Counted from the first letter of the stretch, positions 46,925 through 56,669 are shown. The stretch is DNA of 64,000 nt from Arthrobacter sp. FW305-BF8 (GCF_021789315.1 NZ_CP084561.1:2046001-2110000), one strand, 5' to 3'. Notes: generated by a model from the letters alone, not told the origin. Translations and numbers: made by a program.

Positions 46925-49108
46925 TCAGGAACGTGATGCCACTCCCGGCGGCAGGAAGCGCCTGCCGTTGACGCGCTCCGAGGCTCCCACCCTGTCGAGG
47001 TAGGGGGTGATTCCGCCCAGGAACATCGGCCAGCCAGCGCCCAGGATCATGCACAGGTCGATGTCCTGGGGCCCCGCCACCACGCCCTCCTCGAGCATCA
47101 GCCCGATCTCCTCGGCCAGGGCGTCCTGGGTCCGGCGCAGAACTTCCTCTGCGGTTGACGGAATGCTGCCGAAGGACATCAGGGCAGAGGTGGCGGGCGG
47201 AATCTCCTGCTTGCCGTCCGGTGCCGTGGACCACAGGGATCTGACCTTGTTGTCGACCAGTTTCTGCAGGTTCTGCGAGACCGGGAAGCGGTCGCCGAAG
47301 GCCGCATGCAGGGATTCCTGTACGTGCTGGGCAACCGGCAACCCCACCATGGCGAGGAGGGTGAACGGCGTCATGGGGAGGCCCATGGGGCGCAGCGCGG
47401 CATCCGCAACGTCGGCTGGGGTACCTTCGTCGAAGGCGGCTGTGACTTCGCCCATGAGCCGCAGCAGGATGCGGTTGACCACGAATGCGGGGGCGTCCTT
47501 GACCAGGACGGCGGTCTTTTTCAGGCCCCTGGCGAGTTCGAAGGCGGTGGCGAGCACGGCGTCATCGGTCTTCGGTGCCCGGACAATTTCGAGCAGCGGC
47601 ATGACGGCCACGGGATTGAAGAAGTGGAAGCCCACGAGACGTTCGGGATACCGCAGGTCTGCGGCCATGGCTGTCACGGACAGTGATGACGTGTTCGTGG
47701 CGAGGATGCACTCCGGTGAGACGATGGCCTCGAGCTCGGCAAACACCTGCTTCTTGACGTTCAGTTCCTCGAACACCGCCTCAATGACGAAGTCGGCGTC
47801 CGCGAACGGTGCCTTGGAAACGGACCCTGTCACGAGCGCCTTGGCGTGCGTGGCGGCGTCGGCGCTCAGCCGGCCCTTTGCCACCAGCTTGTCCACTTCT
47901 TGGTGGACGTAGCCAACGCCCTTGTCCACCCGCTCCTGGTCGATGTCGGTCAGGACCACGGGCACGCCGAGTTGGCGCGCGAACAGCAGGGCAAGCTGGC
48001 TGGCCATGAGGCCGGCTCCCACCACGCCGATCTTCGTGACGGGCCGGGCGAGCTCGCGGCCGGGAGCGCCTGCGGGCCGCTTGGCCCGCTTCTGCACGAG
48101 GTCCAGGAAAGCGTAGACGGTGGCACGGAACTCGTCGGTCTGCATGAGGCCGGCAAGCGTTTCGCATTCGAGCGCGGCGGACTCCGCCTGGCTCATGGTG
48201 CGGTTCGCCGCCATGATGTTCAGCACCTCGGCGGGTGCCGGGGACGCATTGGATGTCTTGGCTTCGACGTAGGCGCGGCCGGCGGCCACGGCGTCCGCCC
48301 AACGGGCGGCAACAGCAGGGTCGGTGGGATCGACAGCGGCGCGCCGTTCCGGTGCTACGCCGGAACCTCCGGTGCCCGAACCTGCGGCGTCGGCGACAAC
48401 GCGCGCTGCCCAGGCGACGGACTGCTCAAGGAAATCTTCCGCCTCGAACAGCGCATCGGCGATGCCGAGGTTGAAGGCTTCGGGACCGGACAACGTGCGG
48501 TTGTTGTTCAGCGGGTTCTCGATCATCACCTTCACCGCGTTCTCGGGCCCGATCAGCCGCGGCAGAAGGTACACGCCGCCCCACCCGGGCACCAGCCCCA
48601 GGAAGGCCTCCGGAAGTGCCAGCGCCCCGGCGCCCGTGGACACCGTGCGGTAGGTGGACTGCAGGGCGATCTCAAGTCCGCCGCCGAGGGCGACGCCGTT
48701 GATGAAGGCGAAGCTGGGAACGCCGAGGTTGGCCAGTGTGGAGTAGACCTTATGGCCTAGTTGCGCCATCCATAGACCGTGCTCGCGCTCCTGTAGCTTC
48801 GTGACCGCTGACAGATCTGCCCCGGCAACGAAGAAGTTCGGCTTGCCTGTCACGGCTACCGCCGCAATCTCGCCCGCGGCCGCCCGCTCGCGCAGCCCTT
48901 CGAGGACGGTGCCCAGTTCAACGAGGGTATTGGGGCCAAGTGTCGTGGGCTTCGAAGAGCCCAGCCCGTTGTCCAGGGTGATCAGCGCCAGGACGCCCGG
49001 GCTGGTGTGGCCCTCTGTGGCCGGGAGCTCGATGTCCTGCACGGAGGAATGAGTGACCGCCTCATCAGGGAAGAGATCGGCAAGCTTGCGGAAATCTGCG
49101 GCGCTCAT
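46925..49108 (-). CDS. fadB: Fused enoyl-CoA hydratase / 3-hydroxyacyl-CoA dehydrogenase (FadB type)
   Basis: A 727-aa fatty-acid beta-oxidation enzyme. The N-terminal crotonase domain shows the oxyanion-hole FVAGADLSAV, GVALGGGLEIALQSTYR and the catalytic Glu in LPEAFLGLVPGWGG. From about 360 the dehydrogenase has the NAD fold GVVGAGLMASQLALLFA, GFHFFNPVAVMPLLE with catalytic His, and KDAPAFVVNRIL. ATG 49108 is supported by GAGGAG about 8 nt upstream. The usual partner thiolase (fadA) is not adjacent; a DUF222 gene lies there instead. Confidence 0.94.
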   Translation of the reverse strand: MSAADFRKLADLFPDEAVTHSSVQDIELPATEGHTSPGVLALITLDNGLGSSKPTTLGPNTLVELGTVLEGLRERAAAGEIAAVAVTGKPNFFVAGADLSAVTKLQEREHGLWMAQLGHKVYSTLANLGVPSFAFINGVALGGGLEIALQSTYRTVSTGAGALALPEAFLGLVPGWGGVYLLPRLIGPENAVKVMIENPLNNNRTLSGPEAFNLGIADALFEAEDFLEQSVAWAARVVADAAGSGTGGSGVAPERRAAVDPTDPAVAARWADAVAAGRAYVEAKTSNASPAPAEVLNIMAANRTMSQAESAALECETLAGLMQTDEFRATVYAFLDLVQKRAKRPAGAPGRELARPVTKIGVVGAGLMASQLALLFARQLGVPVVLTDIDQERVDKGVGYVHQEVDKLVAKGRLSADAATHAKALVTGSVSKAPFADADFVIEAVFEELNVKKQVFAELEAIVSPECILATNTSSLSVTAMAADLRYPERLVGFHFFNPVAVMPLLEIVRAPKTDDAVLATAFELARGLKKTAVLVKDAPAFVVNRILLRLMGEVTAAFDEGTPADVADAALRPMGLPMTPFTLLAMVGLPVAQHVQESLHAAFGDRFPVSQNLQKLVDNKVRSLWSTAPDGKQEIPPATSALMSFGSIPSTAEEVLRRTQDALAEEIGLMLEEGVVAGPQDIDLCMILGAGWPMFLGGITPYLDRVGASERVNGRRFLPPGVASRS

Positions 49109-49298
49109 TCTGTGGCTCCTCATTGAGACGGGCGTGCGGTCGGTGACCCCGGATTGCTGGACAGCAGCACCAGCGGGGACCGGGCACCGGTGAACCCAAC
49201 GTTACTCGTGAGTAATATCGGCTGCAACCGGCGCCGAGCCGTCTAAAGCGCCGCGGGGCTTGCCTGATGGCCGCCACGCTGCTGAGGCGGGTGGCTTC

Positions 49299-51041
49299 TT
49301 AGGCTGCTGTGGATGATGACCAGTAAGGCCAGGGATCCGCTGGCAGCGGCGGTTCAGGGCCGTCGAGAGTCAGCAGGCTCTCAATATCGTCAAGGTCTTC
49401 GGGGAGTTCCGACGCATCAAGCCAGTCCGGTGGTATAGGCCAGTCTTCGCCGAGCGGCCGTTCGGGCCAATCCTGTCTGGGTGGCAGTTCCTGCAAGTCT
49501 TGGATTGATGGTGGTTCTGGCCACGTGGGTGGTTCCCAGTCCTGGTATTCGGCGGCATAGGACCTTCCCATGGGTGAAATCCAGCCCGGCGGGGCGTCTC
49601 GGGTGGCGCCGACCGGTCTCCACGCCGTGGCGTGTTTCAGGCGGTGGTGTTTCGGGCATGGCTGACCAAGATTCGCGACGCCGGTGCCCCCGCCGTCGGC
49701 CCAGGCGAGGATGTGGTCGGCGTCGTTGTCGAGGGAGTGGTTATCGCAGTTGGGGAATGTGCACTTGGCGTCGCGGAGCCGCAGCCATTGGCGCATGGGT
49801 TTGGTGAGCCGGTAGCTGGTGCGGCCGATCTCCAACGGTGCCCCGTCCCGCGGATCAACAAGCACCCGCAGGAACGACGTTGCGCCGTCGGCAACCAGCC
49901 GCCGGGCCATCGACGGCGGGATAGGGCCATGCCCGTCCAGGTTGGCCGGCTCATCGGACAGGCCGAGCAGCGAAAACACCGGAACCGTGACTAGGACCTG
50001 CGCCTTCGGGGACGGCACGCCACCGATGGGGGCGGACCCGGACGGCACCCCGCCGACCGGCATCCCGCCGACCGGCACCTCACCGGCCAGGCCGCCACCG
50101 GCTAGCACCTCACCGGCCAGCGCAGGGTCAGCGAACAGGGCTCCTGCGGGCAGGGACCCCGCTGGAATGAGTCCTGCAGCCTGGTCCTCGGATCCGCCGG
50201 CAACCCGCGGACCTGGGTCGAGCAACCAGCCGGCGAAGGCGTCGACGCGGAGCTGGGTCAGGGTCCGGGTTTCGGTCGGGCCCTGCATTGTGCGGGCGGC
50301 GGCTGTGGCCCCGTTCCAGATCCCCGCGGCCTGGTCCGCGGGCAGATAGGCCGAGAACCAGGCCATGCCGTCCCGGTCCGGGACGTACTCCAGCCGCCGG
50401 TCCTTCACACACTTGCGGTGGCGTTTTTCGATGCTGACCGGATGATGCCGCTCCCGCCAATACCGCGCCTTTGCCCGGAACCTCGCCGGCGTCAGCTCCC
50501 CCGCCGGGCAACCCCGCGCATACCCCGGCGCTTCAGGGTCCAGGAAATGCGCCTCAAACGCCGCCGCAGCCACCGGATCCAACCCCTCGGTCTCATCGCA
50601 CATGATCCGCGCATGCTGCCACGACATTGTTCCGCCCTGCAATGCTGCCAGCGTCAACGGCCGGTCCCTGACCAGCATGTCCGACTCAACCAGCAACCGC
50701 TTCGCCGCGCTCTCACTCACCGTCAGCGCACCAGCAACCTCAGCCCGCAACGACATCCGCCGGACAGTGCGGTCCTGCACGGACGCACCAGGCGGAGTCA
50801 TGGCCTCCTCCGCCGAGGAAAAGCCGGCGACCAAGTCCGCCTTCACGGCCGCCAGACGCGCCTCCATCCTGGCCACCCCTGACAGCCCGTCCAGGCACAG
50901 GTCCGCCTGATCCCGTACGGGATCAGCCTCATCGGGCAGCGGAGCCGGACCCGTTTCAGCCGCCTGACGGAGCTCAGCAGCCAGCGCAAGAGCGGAGGCA
51001 CCGATGGCCTCCAACATCCCTGCAACTGCCGGGTTATCCAT
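49299..51041 (-). CDS. HNH endonuclease signature protein with DUF222 domain (second copy)
   Basis: A 580-aa relative of the gene at 1.9-3.5 kb. The DUF222 part extends over the first two-thirds, and the HNH nuclease is CTFPNCDNHSLDNDADHILA followed by CPKHHRLKHATAW. Between them (about 325-375) is a repetitive Gly/Pro/Val-rich insert of 5-residue units such as LAGEV, PVGGM and PVGGV. ATG 51041 is preferred to the longer frame (51137), but no clear ribosome site is visible. It separates fadB from rnd, and family members are often strain-variable. Role unknown. Confidence 0.85.
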   Translation of the reverse strand: MDNPAVAGMLEAIGASALALAAELRQAAETGPAPLPDEADPVRDQADLCLDGLSGVARMEARLAAVKADLVAGFSSAEEAMTPPGASVQDRTVRRMSLRAEVAGALTVSESAAKRLLVESDMLVRDRPLTLAALQGGTMSWQHARIMCDETEGLDPVAAAAFEAHFLDPEAPGYARGCPAGELTPARFRAKARYWRERHHPVSIEKRHRKCVKDRRLEYVPDRDGMAWFSAYLPADQAAGIWNGATAAARTMQGPTETRTLTQLRVDAFAGWLLDPGPRVAGGSEDQAAGLIPAGSLPAGALFADPALAGEVLAGGGLAGEVPVGGMPVGGVPSGSAPIGGVPSPKAQVLVTVPVFSLLGLSDEPANLDGHGPIPPSMARRLVADGATSFLRVLVDPRDGAPLEIGRTSYRLTKPMRQWLRLRDAKCTFPNCDNHSLDNDADHILAWADGGGTGVANLGQPCPKHHRLKHATAWRPVGATRDAPPGWISPMGRSYAAEYQDWEPPTWPEPPSIQDLQELPPRQDWPERPLGEDWPIPPDWLDASELPEDLDDIESLLTLDGPEPPLPADPWPYWSSSTAA

Positions 51042-51503
51042 ACCCACAGCATGACAGGGGGCCGTGACATTTAAGGGTGGAAAGTGCACCGCACGCGGAC
51101 CGAACCGAAAAGTTTTGTTAACCCCGCCCAGAACCAAAACCCGGTAGCAGCACAGGGCGTTCCCAGCTCTCAGAATGCCCTGAGCGGCTACCCAATTGGA
51201 AAATTAGGTGAGCGAAAAGCCTAAACCGCGGCCAGCACCGCCGTCGTACGCTGCGCAATCGTCCCTGCCTTGATAATTGGGATACCGGGTCCCGGGATCA
51301 TGGCGGCGGGGCAAACCGTGTCCCGGCCGTTCAGACCACTGGATGGCGCGCAGGATCTTAGGCAGAATGAATCCAGCGGGCGGAACGACCCCGTTGTCGC
51401 ACCTAAGGGTGCTGACCTGAACACGCCGCTTGACGGCCATTGGTGGCGTTCCGCCCGCCCACTAATGCCCGCCCGCCCATCACAGCGTTGTTCGGGCAGT
51501 CTC
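51042..51503. other. Gene-free stretch between the DUF222 gene and rnd
   Basis: About 460 nt without a supportable gene. It contains comparatively AT-rich patches (AAAAGTTTTGTTAACC near 51109 and AATTGGAAAATTAGG near 51194), unlike the surrounding GC-rich DNA. A minus-strand frame at 51221-51424 ends AGTIAQRTTAVLAAV but has no recognisable family or ribosome site. It may be debris of a former gene. Confidence 0.5.
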
Positions 51504-52835
51504 CTACGCGGACGCTTCCTTTGGCTCCCTTGCTTCCTTCGGCGGAAGCGGCTGCGGGTTGAGGAATGCCCTGGTGATCAGCGGCGCCACCAGGCCGACC
51601 TGCCACTGCCGGGCACCCAGCCCGCGCAGTTCTTCGGCGATGGCGGCCTCGGTGATGTCCTCCGGCGGCCGCCACGCGACGCGACGAAGGTAGTCCGGAG
51701 TCAGCAGGTTTTCGAGCGGGAGCTTGAGTTCATCCGCCTTCTCCTGCAGCAGTGGCCTGGCGGTCTGCAGTCTCTCCGCCGCGGGAAGGTCGCGGTCGGC
51801 CCAGACCCGCGGCGGCGGCGGGGCGTTGGTGGGCAGGTGGAGCGGGGGGAGGTCTTCGAGCGCCCGGGCCGCAGCGATGCACCGCAGCCAGCGGGGCGCT
51901 TCCCGCTGGGCAGCCCTGCCGTGGAATCCCTTGGTGCCGAGCAGCTGCGGTACCGTCGTCGGCATCGCCTTGGCTGCGGCGACGAGGGCAGAGTCGGGGA
52001 TGAGGCGTCCCGGGGCGACATCGCGCTTTTGGGCCAGGGCGTCGCGTTCCAGCCACAGTTCCCGAACCGCGGCCAGCTGGCGGCGGTCCCTGATCTGGTG
52101 GAGTCCCGACGTCTTGCGCCAGGGGTCAACCCTGGGTGCTGCGAGCCCGGCAGACAGGATCGCGGCGAACTCCTGTTCGGCGTATTCGAGTTTTCCGTCC
52201 GCTTCGAGCAGTTCGATAAGTTCCTCGCGCAGTTCCGTCAGGACTTCGACGTCGAGCGCGGCGTACCGGAGCCACGGCTCTGGCAGGGGCCGGGTGGACC
52301 AGTCGGCTGCCGAGTGTTCCTTGGCGAGTCCGAAACCGAGCAGCTGCTCGATCACGGCAGCGAGGCCAACGCGGGGAAGGCCTGCCAGGCGCGCTGCAAG
52401 TTCAGTGTCGAAAAGCTTGTCCGGCCACATGCCCAGCTCGGACAGGCAGGGCAGGTCCTGGCTGGCGGCGTGCAGGATCCATTCGACGCCCCGCAGGGCA
52501 TCGTTGATGATGCGCAGGTCCCCGAATGGCTCGGGGTCGATCAGCCATGTTCCGGAACCTTCCCGGCGGATCTGGACGAGGAACGCCCGCTGCCCATAGC
52601 GGAAGCCCGAGGCCCGTTCTGCATCGACACCGGCCGGGCCCGTGCCCGCGGCTATCGCGGCGGCGCAGCGTTCCAGCCCCGCCTGGGTTTCGATGACCAG
52701 GGGGACGCCGTCGCGGGGCGAATCGAGATCGATGACAACGGGGACCAGGCTGTCGAAGCCTTCCACCGTTATATGGGGTGTGTTTTCAGCAGCCGGAGCG
52801 CCAGCTGTGGTGTTATCCGAATTTTGAGCGGTCAT
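51504..52835 (-). CDS. rnd: Ribonuclease D-like 3'-5' exonuclease with HRDC domain
   Basis: A 443-aa exoribonuclease for RNA 3'-end maturation. The DEDD nuclease residues are visible in GVDAERAS, HAASQDLPCL and YAALDVEVL (the DEDDy tyrosine form). An HRDC domain follows at about 225-300, then a second helical domain. ATG 52835 has only a distant TAAACT (9 nt) upstream and no ribosome site. It was cotranscribed ancestrally with DUF3000, judging by other actinobacteria, but here efeUOB lies between them. Confidence 0.92.
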   Translation of the reverse strand: MTAQNSDNTTAGAPAAENTPHITVEGFDSLVPVVIDLDSPRDGVPLVIETQAGLERCAAAIAAGTGPAGVDAERASGFRYGQRAFLVQIRREGSGTWLIDPEPFGDLRIINDALRGVEWILHAASQDLPCLSELGMWPDKLFDTELAARLAGLPRVGLAAVIEQLLGFGLAKEHSAADWSTRPLPEPWLRYAALDVEVLTELREELIELLEADGKLEYAEQEFAAILSAGLAAPRVDPWRKTSGLHQIRDRRQLAAVRELWLERDALAQKRDVAPGRLIPDSALVAAAKAMPTTVPQLLGTKGFHGRAAQREAPRWLRCIAAARALEDLPPLHLPTNAPPPPRVWADRDLPAAERLQTARPLLQEKADELKLPLENLLTPDYLRRVAWRPPEDITEAAIAEELRGLGARQWQVGLVAPLITRAFLNPQPLPPKEAREPKEASA

Positions 52836-52882
52836 GATGTCCCTAGTTTACCGGCAGCCGGCCCAAGGGACGTTCGGTCGGC

Positions 52883-52914
52883 CCGCGCCGTCGTCGAAAA
52901 CGACGGCGGCGCGG
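52883..52914 (-). terminator. Hairpin between efeB and rnd
   Basis: CCGCGCCGTCGTC and GACGGCGGCGCGG (one mismatch) around GAAAAC-type loop. It probably ends the efeUOB transcript but lacks a T-tract, so it is a weak intrinsic terminator. A direct repeat CAGACGCAGAGGC lies nearby (about 52974 and 53003). Confidence 0.55.
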
Positions 52915-53014
52915 GGCAAATGCCTTAACGCTCATGCCGAGCGCAGGCAAAGGGAGCCCAAGTGAAGGGCGCCCAGACGCAGAGGCCCAGAGGGAGAGCC
53001 TCAGACGCAGAGGC

Positions 53015-54385
53015 TCAGGTGAAGAGGCCTTCCCCGATGAAGCCGCCCTGCTTGACGCCAGGCGGCACGGCGAAGAGACCGGAACCAGTGTGTTTGAGGT
53101 ATTCCAGGGCCAGGACGTCCTCCTTGGCCATGGTCATCTGCATGGGCACGTAGTGCGTCCGCGGGTCCTTGACGAAGGCAATGAAGAACAGCCCGCCGTC
53201 GAGGTGGCCCAGTCCGTCCGAGCCGTCCGTGTAGTTGTACCCCCGGCGGAGCATCCGCACGCCGTCGTTCTGGTCTGCGTGGGCCAGCCGGACGTGGGAC
53301 TCCATGCCAATGAGCGGTTCGCCGTCGTTACCTTTGATGGCAAAGTCGGGGGCGGTGAACTCCTTGCCGCCCGACAGCGGTGCACCTTCTCCTTTGGTCC
53401 GGCCAATCAAGCCTTCCTGTTCGCGGAGCGAGGTGCGGTCCCAGATCTCGATGTGCATCCGGATGCGCCGCGCCACCAGGTAGCTGCCGCCCTCCATCCA
53501 GGCTTCGCCTGTACGGGACCCGGCGCCGGCCCACACATGCTCGTCGAGCAAGGCGGTGTCCTCGGCCTTGAGGTTGTTGGTCCCGTCCTTGAAACCGAAG
53601 AGGTTGCGGGGCGTCTGCTGCGCCCGCGACGTCGACGAGGTGCGGCCGAATCCCAGCTGGGACCAGCGGACACGGACCTTGCCGAAGCCGATGCGCGCCA
53701 GATTCCGGATGGCATGCACGGCCACCTGGGGGTCGTCGGCGCATGCCTGCACCACGATGTCGCCGCCCGTACGGCCCGGCTCCAGGGCGTCGCCGGGGAA
53801 GTGTGGCAGATCGATGAGGGCGTCGGGCCGCTTTCCGTCCAGGCCGAAGCGGGCCTTGCCGTCCTTCTCGAACAGGGAAGGGCCAAAGCCAAACGTGAGG
53901 GTGAGCCGGCCGGCGTCGAGGTCCAGGGCTTCCCCGGTGTCCTCGGGCGGCGCGTCATACGGGCCATCGACGGCGCCAGTGGCTCCGGTGGTCTGGCCGG
54001 AGGCCATGGCATCCGCGGCAGCCGTCCAGTCCTTGAGGAGTTCGACGAGCGCCGCACGGTCATCGGTGGTGACGTCGAAGGCCGCCATGTGCAGGCGGTC
54101 CTGCGCAGCCGTGGTGATCCCCGCCTGCCGGTCGCCGAAGAAGGGGACGACGGAATCGTTGGCGGCCGGGGGCGCTGCAACGGCCGCCAGGGTGTCGTGG
54201 CCGAGCAGGCCGGCGGCGATGCCCGCCACCGCTCCCGCGCCGCCCACGCCCGCCAGTCCCAAAAGTCCGCGGCGGGACATGCGGCGGTTTTCGCCGTGGG
54301 AGGTCTCCGACGGCGATGCTTCGGAACCGTTGGGTTGGGGCGTGGCAGGCGGCTGCTGGTCGCCGCCGAAGGGGCAGCCGCTCAC
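53015..54385 (-). CDS. efeB: EfeB/DyP-type haem peroxidase, Tat-exported
   Basis: Haem-dependent peroxidase of the EfeUOB ferrous-iron system, which oxidises Fe2+ or extracts iron from haem outside the membrane. The 456-aa product has a Tat signal (SRRGLLGLAGVGG, twin Arg38-39), the DyP motif GFKDG with catalytic Asp267, and the proximal His in ESHVRLAH. Its ATG overlaps the efeO stop as ATGA. The downstream hairpin probably ends the operon. Confidence 0.94.
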   Translation of the reverse strand: MSGCPFGGDQQPPATPQPNGSEASPSETSHGENRRMSRRGLLGLAGVGGAGAVAGIAAGLLGHDTLAAVAAPPAANDSVVPFFGDRQAGITTAAQDRLHMAAFDVTTDDRAALVELLKDWTAAADAMASGQTTGATGAVDGPYDAPPEDTGEALDLDAGRLTLTFGFGPSLFEKDGKARFGLDGKRPDALIDLPHFPGDALEPGRTGGDIVVQACADDPQVAVHAIRNLARIGFGKVRVRWSQLGFGRTSSTSRAQQTPRNLFGFKDGTNNLKAEDTALLDEHVWAGAGSRTGEAWMEGGSYLVARRIRMHIEIWDRTSLREQEGLIGRTKGEGAPLSGGKEFTAPDFAIKGNDGEPLIGMESHVRLAHADQNDGVRMLRRGYNYTDGSDGLGHLDGGLFFIAFVKDPRTHYVPMQMTMAKEDVLALEYLKHTGSGLFAVPPGVKQGGFIGEGLFT

Positions 54386-55578
54386 AGCACCACTGCCGCA
54401 GTGAGCTTGGACAGCGGCTCGCCGAGAGCGTCCACCAGGGAGCTGAGCTTCTGGACCTCGTCCTTGCCCAGCTCGTTGTAGTAGGCGAAGCCGTCGCCCT
54501 TGGCGTGCTTCTTCAACTCAGCCTGCAGGGCACTGAACTTGGCGTCGAGGTCCTTGGCCAAGGCAGCGTCCTTCTGCTGCAGGACCGGCTTGAGGTTTTC
54601 AAACGCGATCCGCGCGCCGTCCACGTTGGCCTGGAAGTCCCAGAGATCGGTGTGCGACCAGATCTCTTCCTCCCCGGTGACCTTGCCGCGGGCCACCTCA
54701 TCCAGCAGTTCCTTGGCGCCGTTGCCGAGCTTGTCCGCGCTGAGCTCCACGGTTCGGGTGCGCGTGCTGAGTTCGGCCGTGTCGGCCACCAGCTGCTTGG
54801 CGAGTGCGCCACGTTCAGCTGCGGTCAGCGCCTTATATCCGGCCGGCGGGAACAGGTCCTTCTCGGCACGGTGCCAGCCGGTCCACTTCTGCCCCGGTTC
54901 GAGGTCCGCCTCACGGGCGTCGAGCTTGGGATCGAGGTCTCCGAAGGATTCGGCCACGGGCTCGATCCGTTCCCAGTGCATGCGGGTGGCAGCGTACAGG
55001 CTCTTGGCTTTGGCGGCGTCGCCCGCCGCGTACGCGGTGGCGAATTCCTTGGTTCCGGCTACCAGCTGCTCGGTCTGGTCCTTGACGTAGGCCGCGTACT
55101 GGCTGACTCCGGTGTCCACGAGCTTCTGGAGGTCGGCATCCACGGTGGCCTGCTTGCCGGAGTCCTTGACGGTGAAGTCCGCACGGATGCCGTCACCCTT
55201 CATCCCCGGCTTGCAGGCGGTGATGTATTTGCCCGCGGGCGCGGTGAGCACCAGGTTACGGGTGATTCCCGGGCCGATATTCTCCACTTCGGCGACGATC
55301 CGCAGGCCGTCTTCGGCGAGCACGTAGAACTCGGTGACCTCGGCGCCGTCGTTCTTCACGGCGAAGGTGAGGTTTCCGCTCGGGGCTTCCGCAGCGGAGA
55401 CCTTGCACTCGGCATCGGTACTGGTCACCTGGATGGGCCCGTCGGTGGTGCCGGACGCGTTGGCACCGGCGTTGTCGGTGCAGGATGAGAGGGCCAGCGG
55501 GAGGATTGCGGTGGCTGCCACGACGGCGAGGCGGGCACCGACAGTCCGGCGGGTTTGAGGCGAAGAGAAGCCGGGCAT
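54382..55578 (-). CDS. efeO: EfeO: periplasmic-type iron-binding lipoprotein
   Basis: A 398-aa exported component of EfeUOB. The signal ends in a lipobox LALSSC with Cys33, so it should be anchored to the outer face of the membrane. An N-terminal cupredoxin-like domain (about 45-140) precedes an M75 imelysin-like domain with RMHWERIEP near 201. The frame is open for another 270 codons upstream, but ATG 55578 follows AAGGA and the signal peptide begins there. It lies 92 nt after efeU. Confidence 0.93.
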   Translation of the reverse strand: MPGFSSPQTRRTVGARLAVVAATAILPLALSSCTDNAGANASGTTDGPIQVTSTDAECKVSAAEAPSGNLTFAVKNDGAEVTEFYVLAEDGLRIVAEVENIGPGITRNLVLTAPAGKYITACKPGMKGDGIRADFTVKDSGKQATVDADLQKLVDTGVSQYAAYVKDQTEQLVAGTKEFATAYAAGDAAKAKSLYAATRMHWERIEPVAESFGDLDPKLDAREADLEPGQKWTGWHRAEKDLFPPAGYKALTAAERGALAKQLVADTAELSTRTRTVELSADKLGNGAKELLDEVARGKVTGEEEIWSHTDLWDFQANVDGARIAFENLKPVLQQKDAALAKDLDAKFSALQAELKKHAKGDGFAYYNELGKDEVQKLSSLVDALGEPLSKLTAAVVL

Positions 55579-55670
55579 GTGAATTCCTTGGGGTGTTGGG
55601 GATGCAGCGGGGTGTTGAGTATGCAGCGCGATGTTGGGTGCAGCGTTTGGTTGGCGGCAGGCGCTGCCGG

Positions 55671-56522
55671 TCAGGAGGCGACGGCGGCAGTTGCGGCAGG
55701 GGCTTCCGCTCGCCGTAGCGGCGGGCGGAAGTTGGCGCGGAGGTAGAAGAACATGACTGGGATGGTGTACAGGACGCAGGCGGCCGCTTCCAGCCAGGTG
55801 GTGGCGGGAGAGAAGTTCAGGGTCCCCTTCAGCAGGGTGCCGTACCAGGACGACGGCGGGACGGCGGCTGAGACGTCGAAGGCGAGGCTGTGCAGCCCGG
55901 GCAGGATGCCGGCCTCCTGCAGGTCGTGGACGCCGTAGGCGAGGACGCCGCCGGCGATGACCACCAGGGCGACGCCGGTCCAGGTGAAGAAGCGGGACAG
56001 GTTGACCTTCAGGACGCCGCGGTGCAGGAGGTAACCGAGCCCGGCAGCGACGGCGAGGCCCACGAGGGCGCCGAACAGAGGGGTTCCGGATTCCCCGCTG
56101 GCCTGGGCTGCGGCCCACAAAAACAGCGCCGTCTCCAGGCCCTCCCGCCCGACCGCCAAAGCCGCCACAAGCACCAGGCCCCAGGCGGCGCCGTCGGCCA
56201 CGCCGTCGACGCGGGAGCGCAGTTCGCTGCCGAGCGTGCGGGCGGTGCGGGCCATCCAAAAGACCATCCAGGTGACCAGTCCGACGGCAATGATGGACAG
56301 GCCGCCGCCGATCGCTTCCTGGGCTTCGAAGGTCAGGCCGCGCGGGCCGAAGGTCAGCAGGGCACCGAATCCAACGGACACAGCGACGGCGATTCCCACG
56401 CCCGCCCACAGCCGGGGAAGCAGCGCACGCCGGCCACTCTTGGTGAGGTAGGCCATCAGCAGGACGACAATGAGTGTCGCCTCGAGGCCCTCCCGGAGCC
56501 CGATGAGGAAGTTGGCTGTCAT
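55671..56522 (-). CDS. efeU: EfeU: ferrous/ferric iron permease
   Basis: A 283-aa Ftr1/EfeU-type permease with seven hydrophobic helices and two REGLE iron-binding motifs, at residues 10-14 and 126-130, the hallmark of the family. First gene of efeUOB. A TTAGG-N4-CCTAA palindrome lies 30 nt before the start, implying iron-dependent repression. The operon sits between DUF3000 and rnd, which are usually adjacent in actinobacteria, suggesting insertion at this spot. Confidence 0.95.
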   Translation of the reverse strand: MTANFLIGLREGLEATLIVVLLMAYLTKSGRRALLPRLWAGVGIAVAVSVGFGALLTFGPRGLTFEAQEAIGGGLSIIAVGLVTWMVFWMARTARTLGSELRSRVDGVADGAAWGLVLVAALAVGREGLETALFLWAAAQASGESGTPLFGALVGLAVAAGLGYLLHRGVLKVNLSRFFTWTGVALVVIAGGVLAYGVHDLQEAGILPGLHSLAFDVSAAVPPSSWYGTLLKGTLNFSPATTWLEAAACVLYTIPVMFFYLRANFRPPLRRAEAPAATAAVAS

Positions 56523-56551
56523 GAAAGCACCTTCTGCCGGAGGAGCCCGTC

Positions 56552-56565
56552 TTAGGCTCGCCTAA
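56552..56565. promoter_or_regulatory. DtxR/IdeR-type iron box upstream of efeUOB
   Basis: TTAGGCTCGCCTAA; with flanking bases it is a 7-bp inverted repeat CTTAGGC-TC-GCCTAAG (56551-56566). It matches 13 of 14 positions of the last part of the DmdR consensus TTAGGTTAGGCTCACCTAA. Confidence 0.8.
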
Positions 56566-56669
56566 GCACGGGACTTTACACGGCCAGGGCCATTAGGCAA
56601 AAGAATCGTGCCGTAATTGCCGTGAAAATTACTCCACCGGTTTGGGCAGCCTTTTTTGCTGGCGGAAGC

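Noticed and set aside
51221..51424. Short minus-strand gene of 67 codons
   Set aside because: No ribosome site, no family resemblance and no conserved neighbour; described only as part of the gene-free stretch.
54382..56409. 675-codon version of efeO
   Set aside because: The first 277 codons overlap efeU out of frame and precede the lipoprotein signal; the ribosome site supports ATG 55578.
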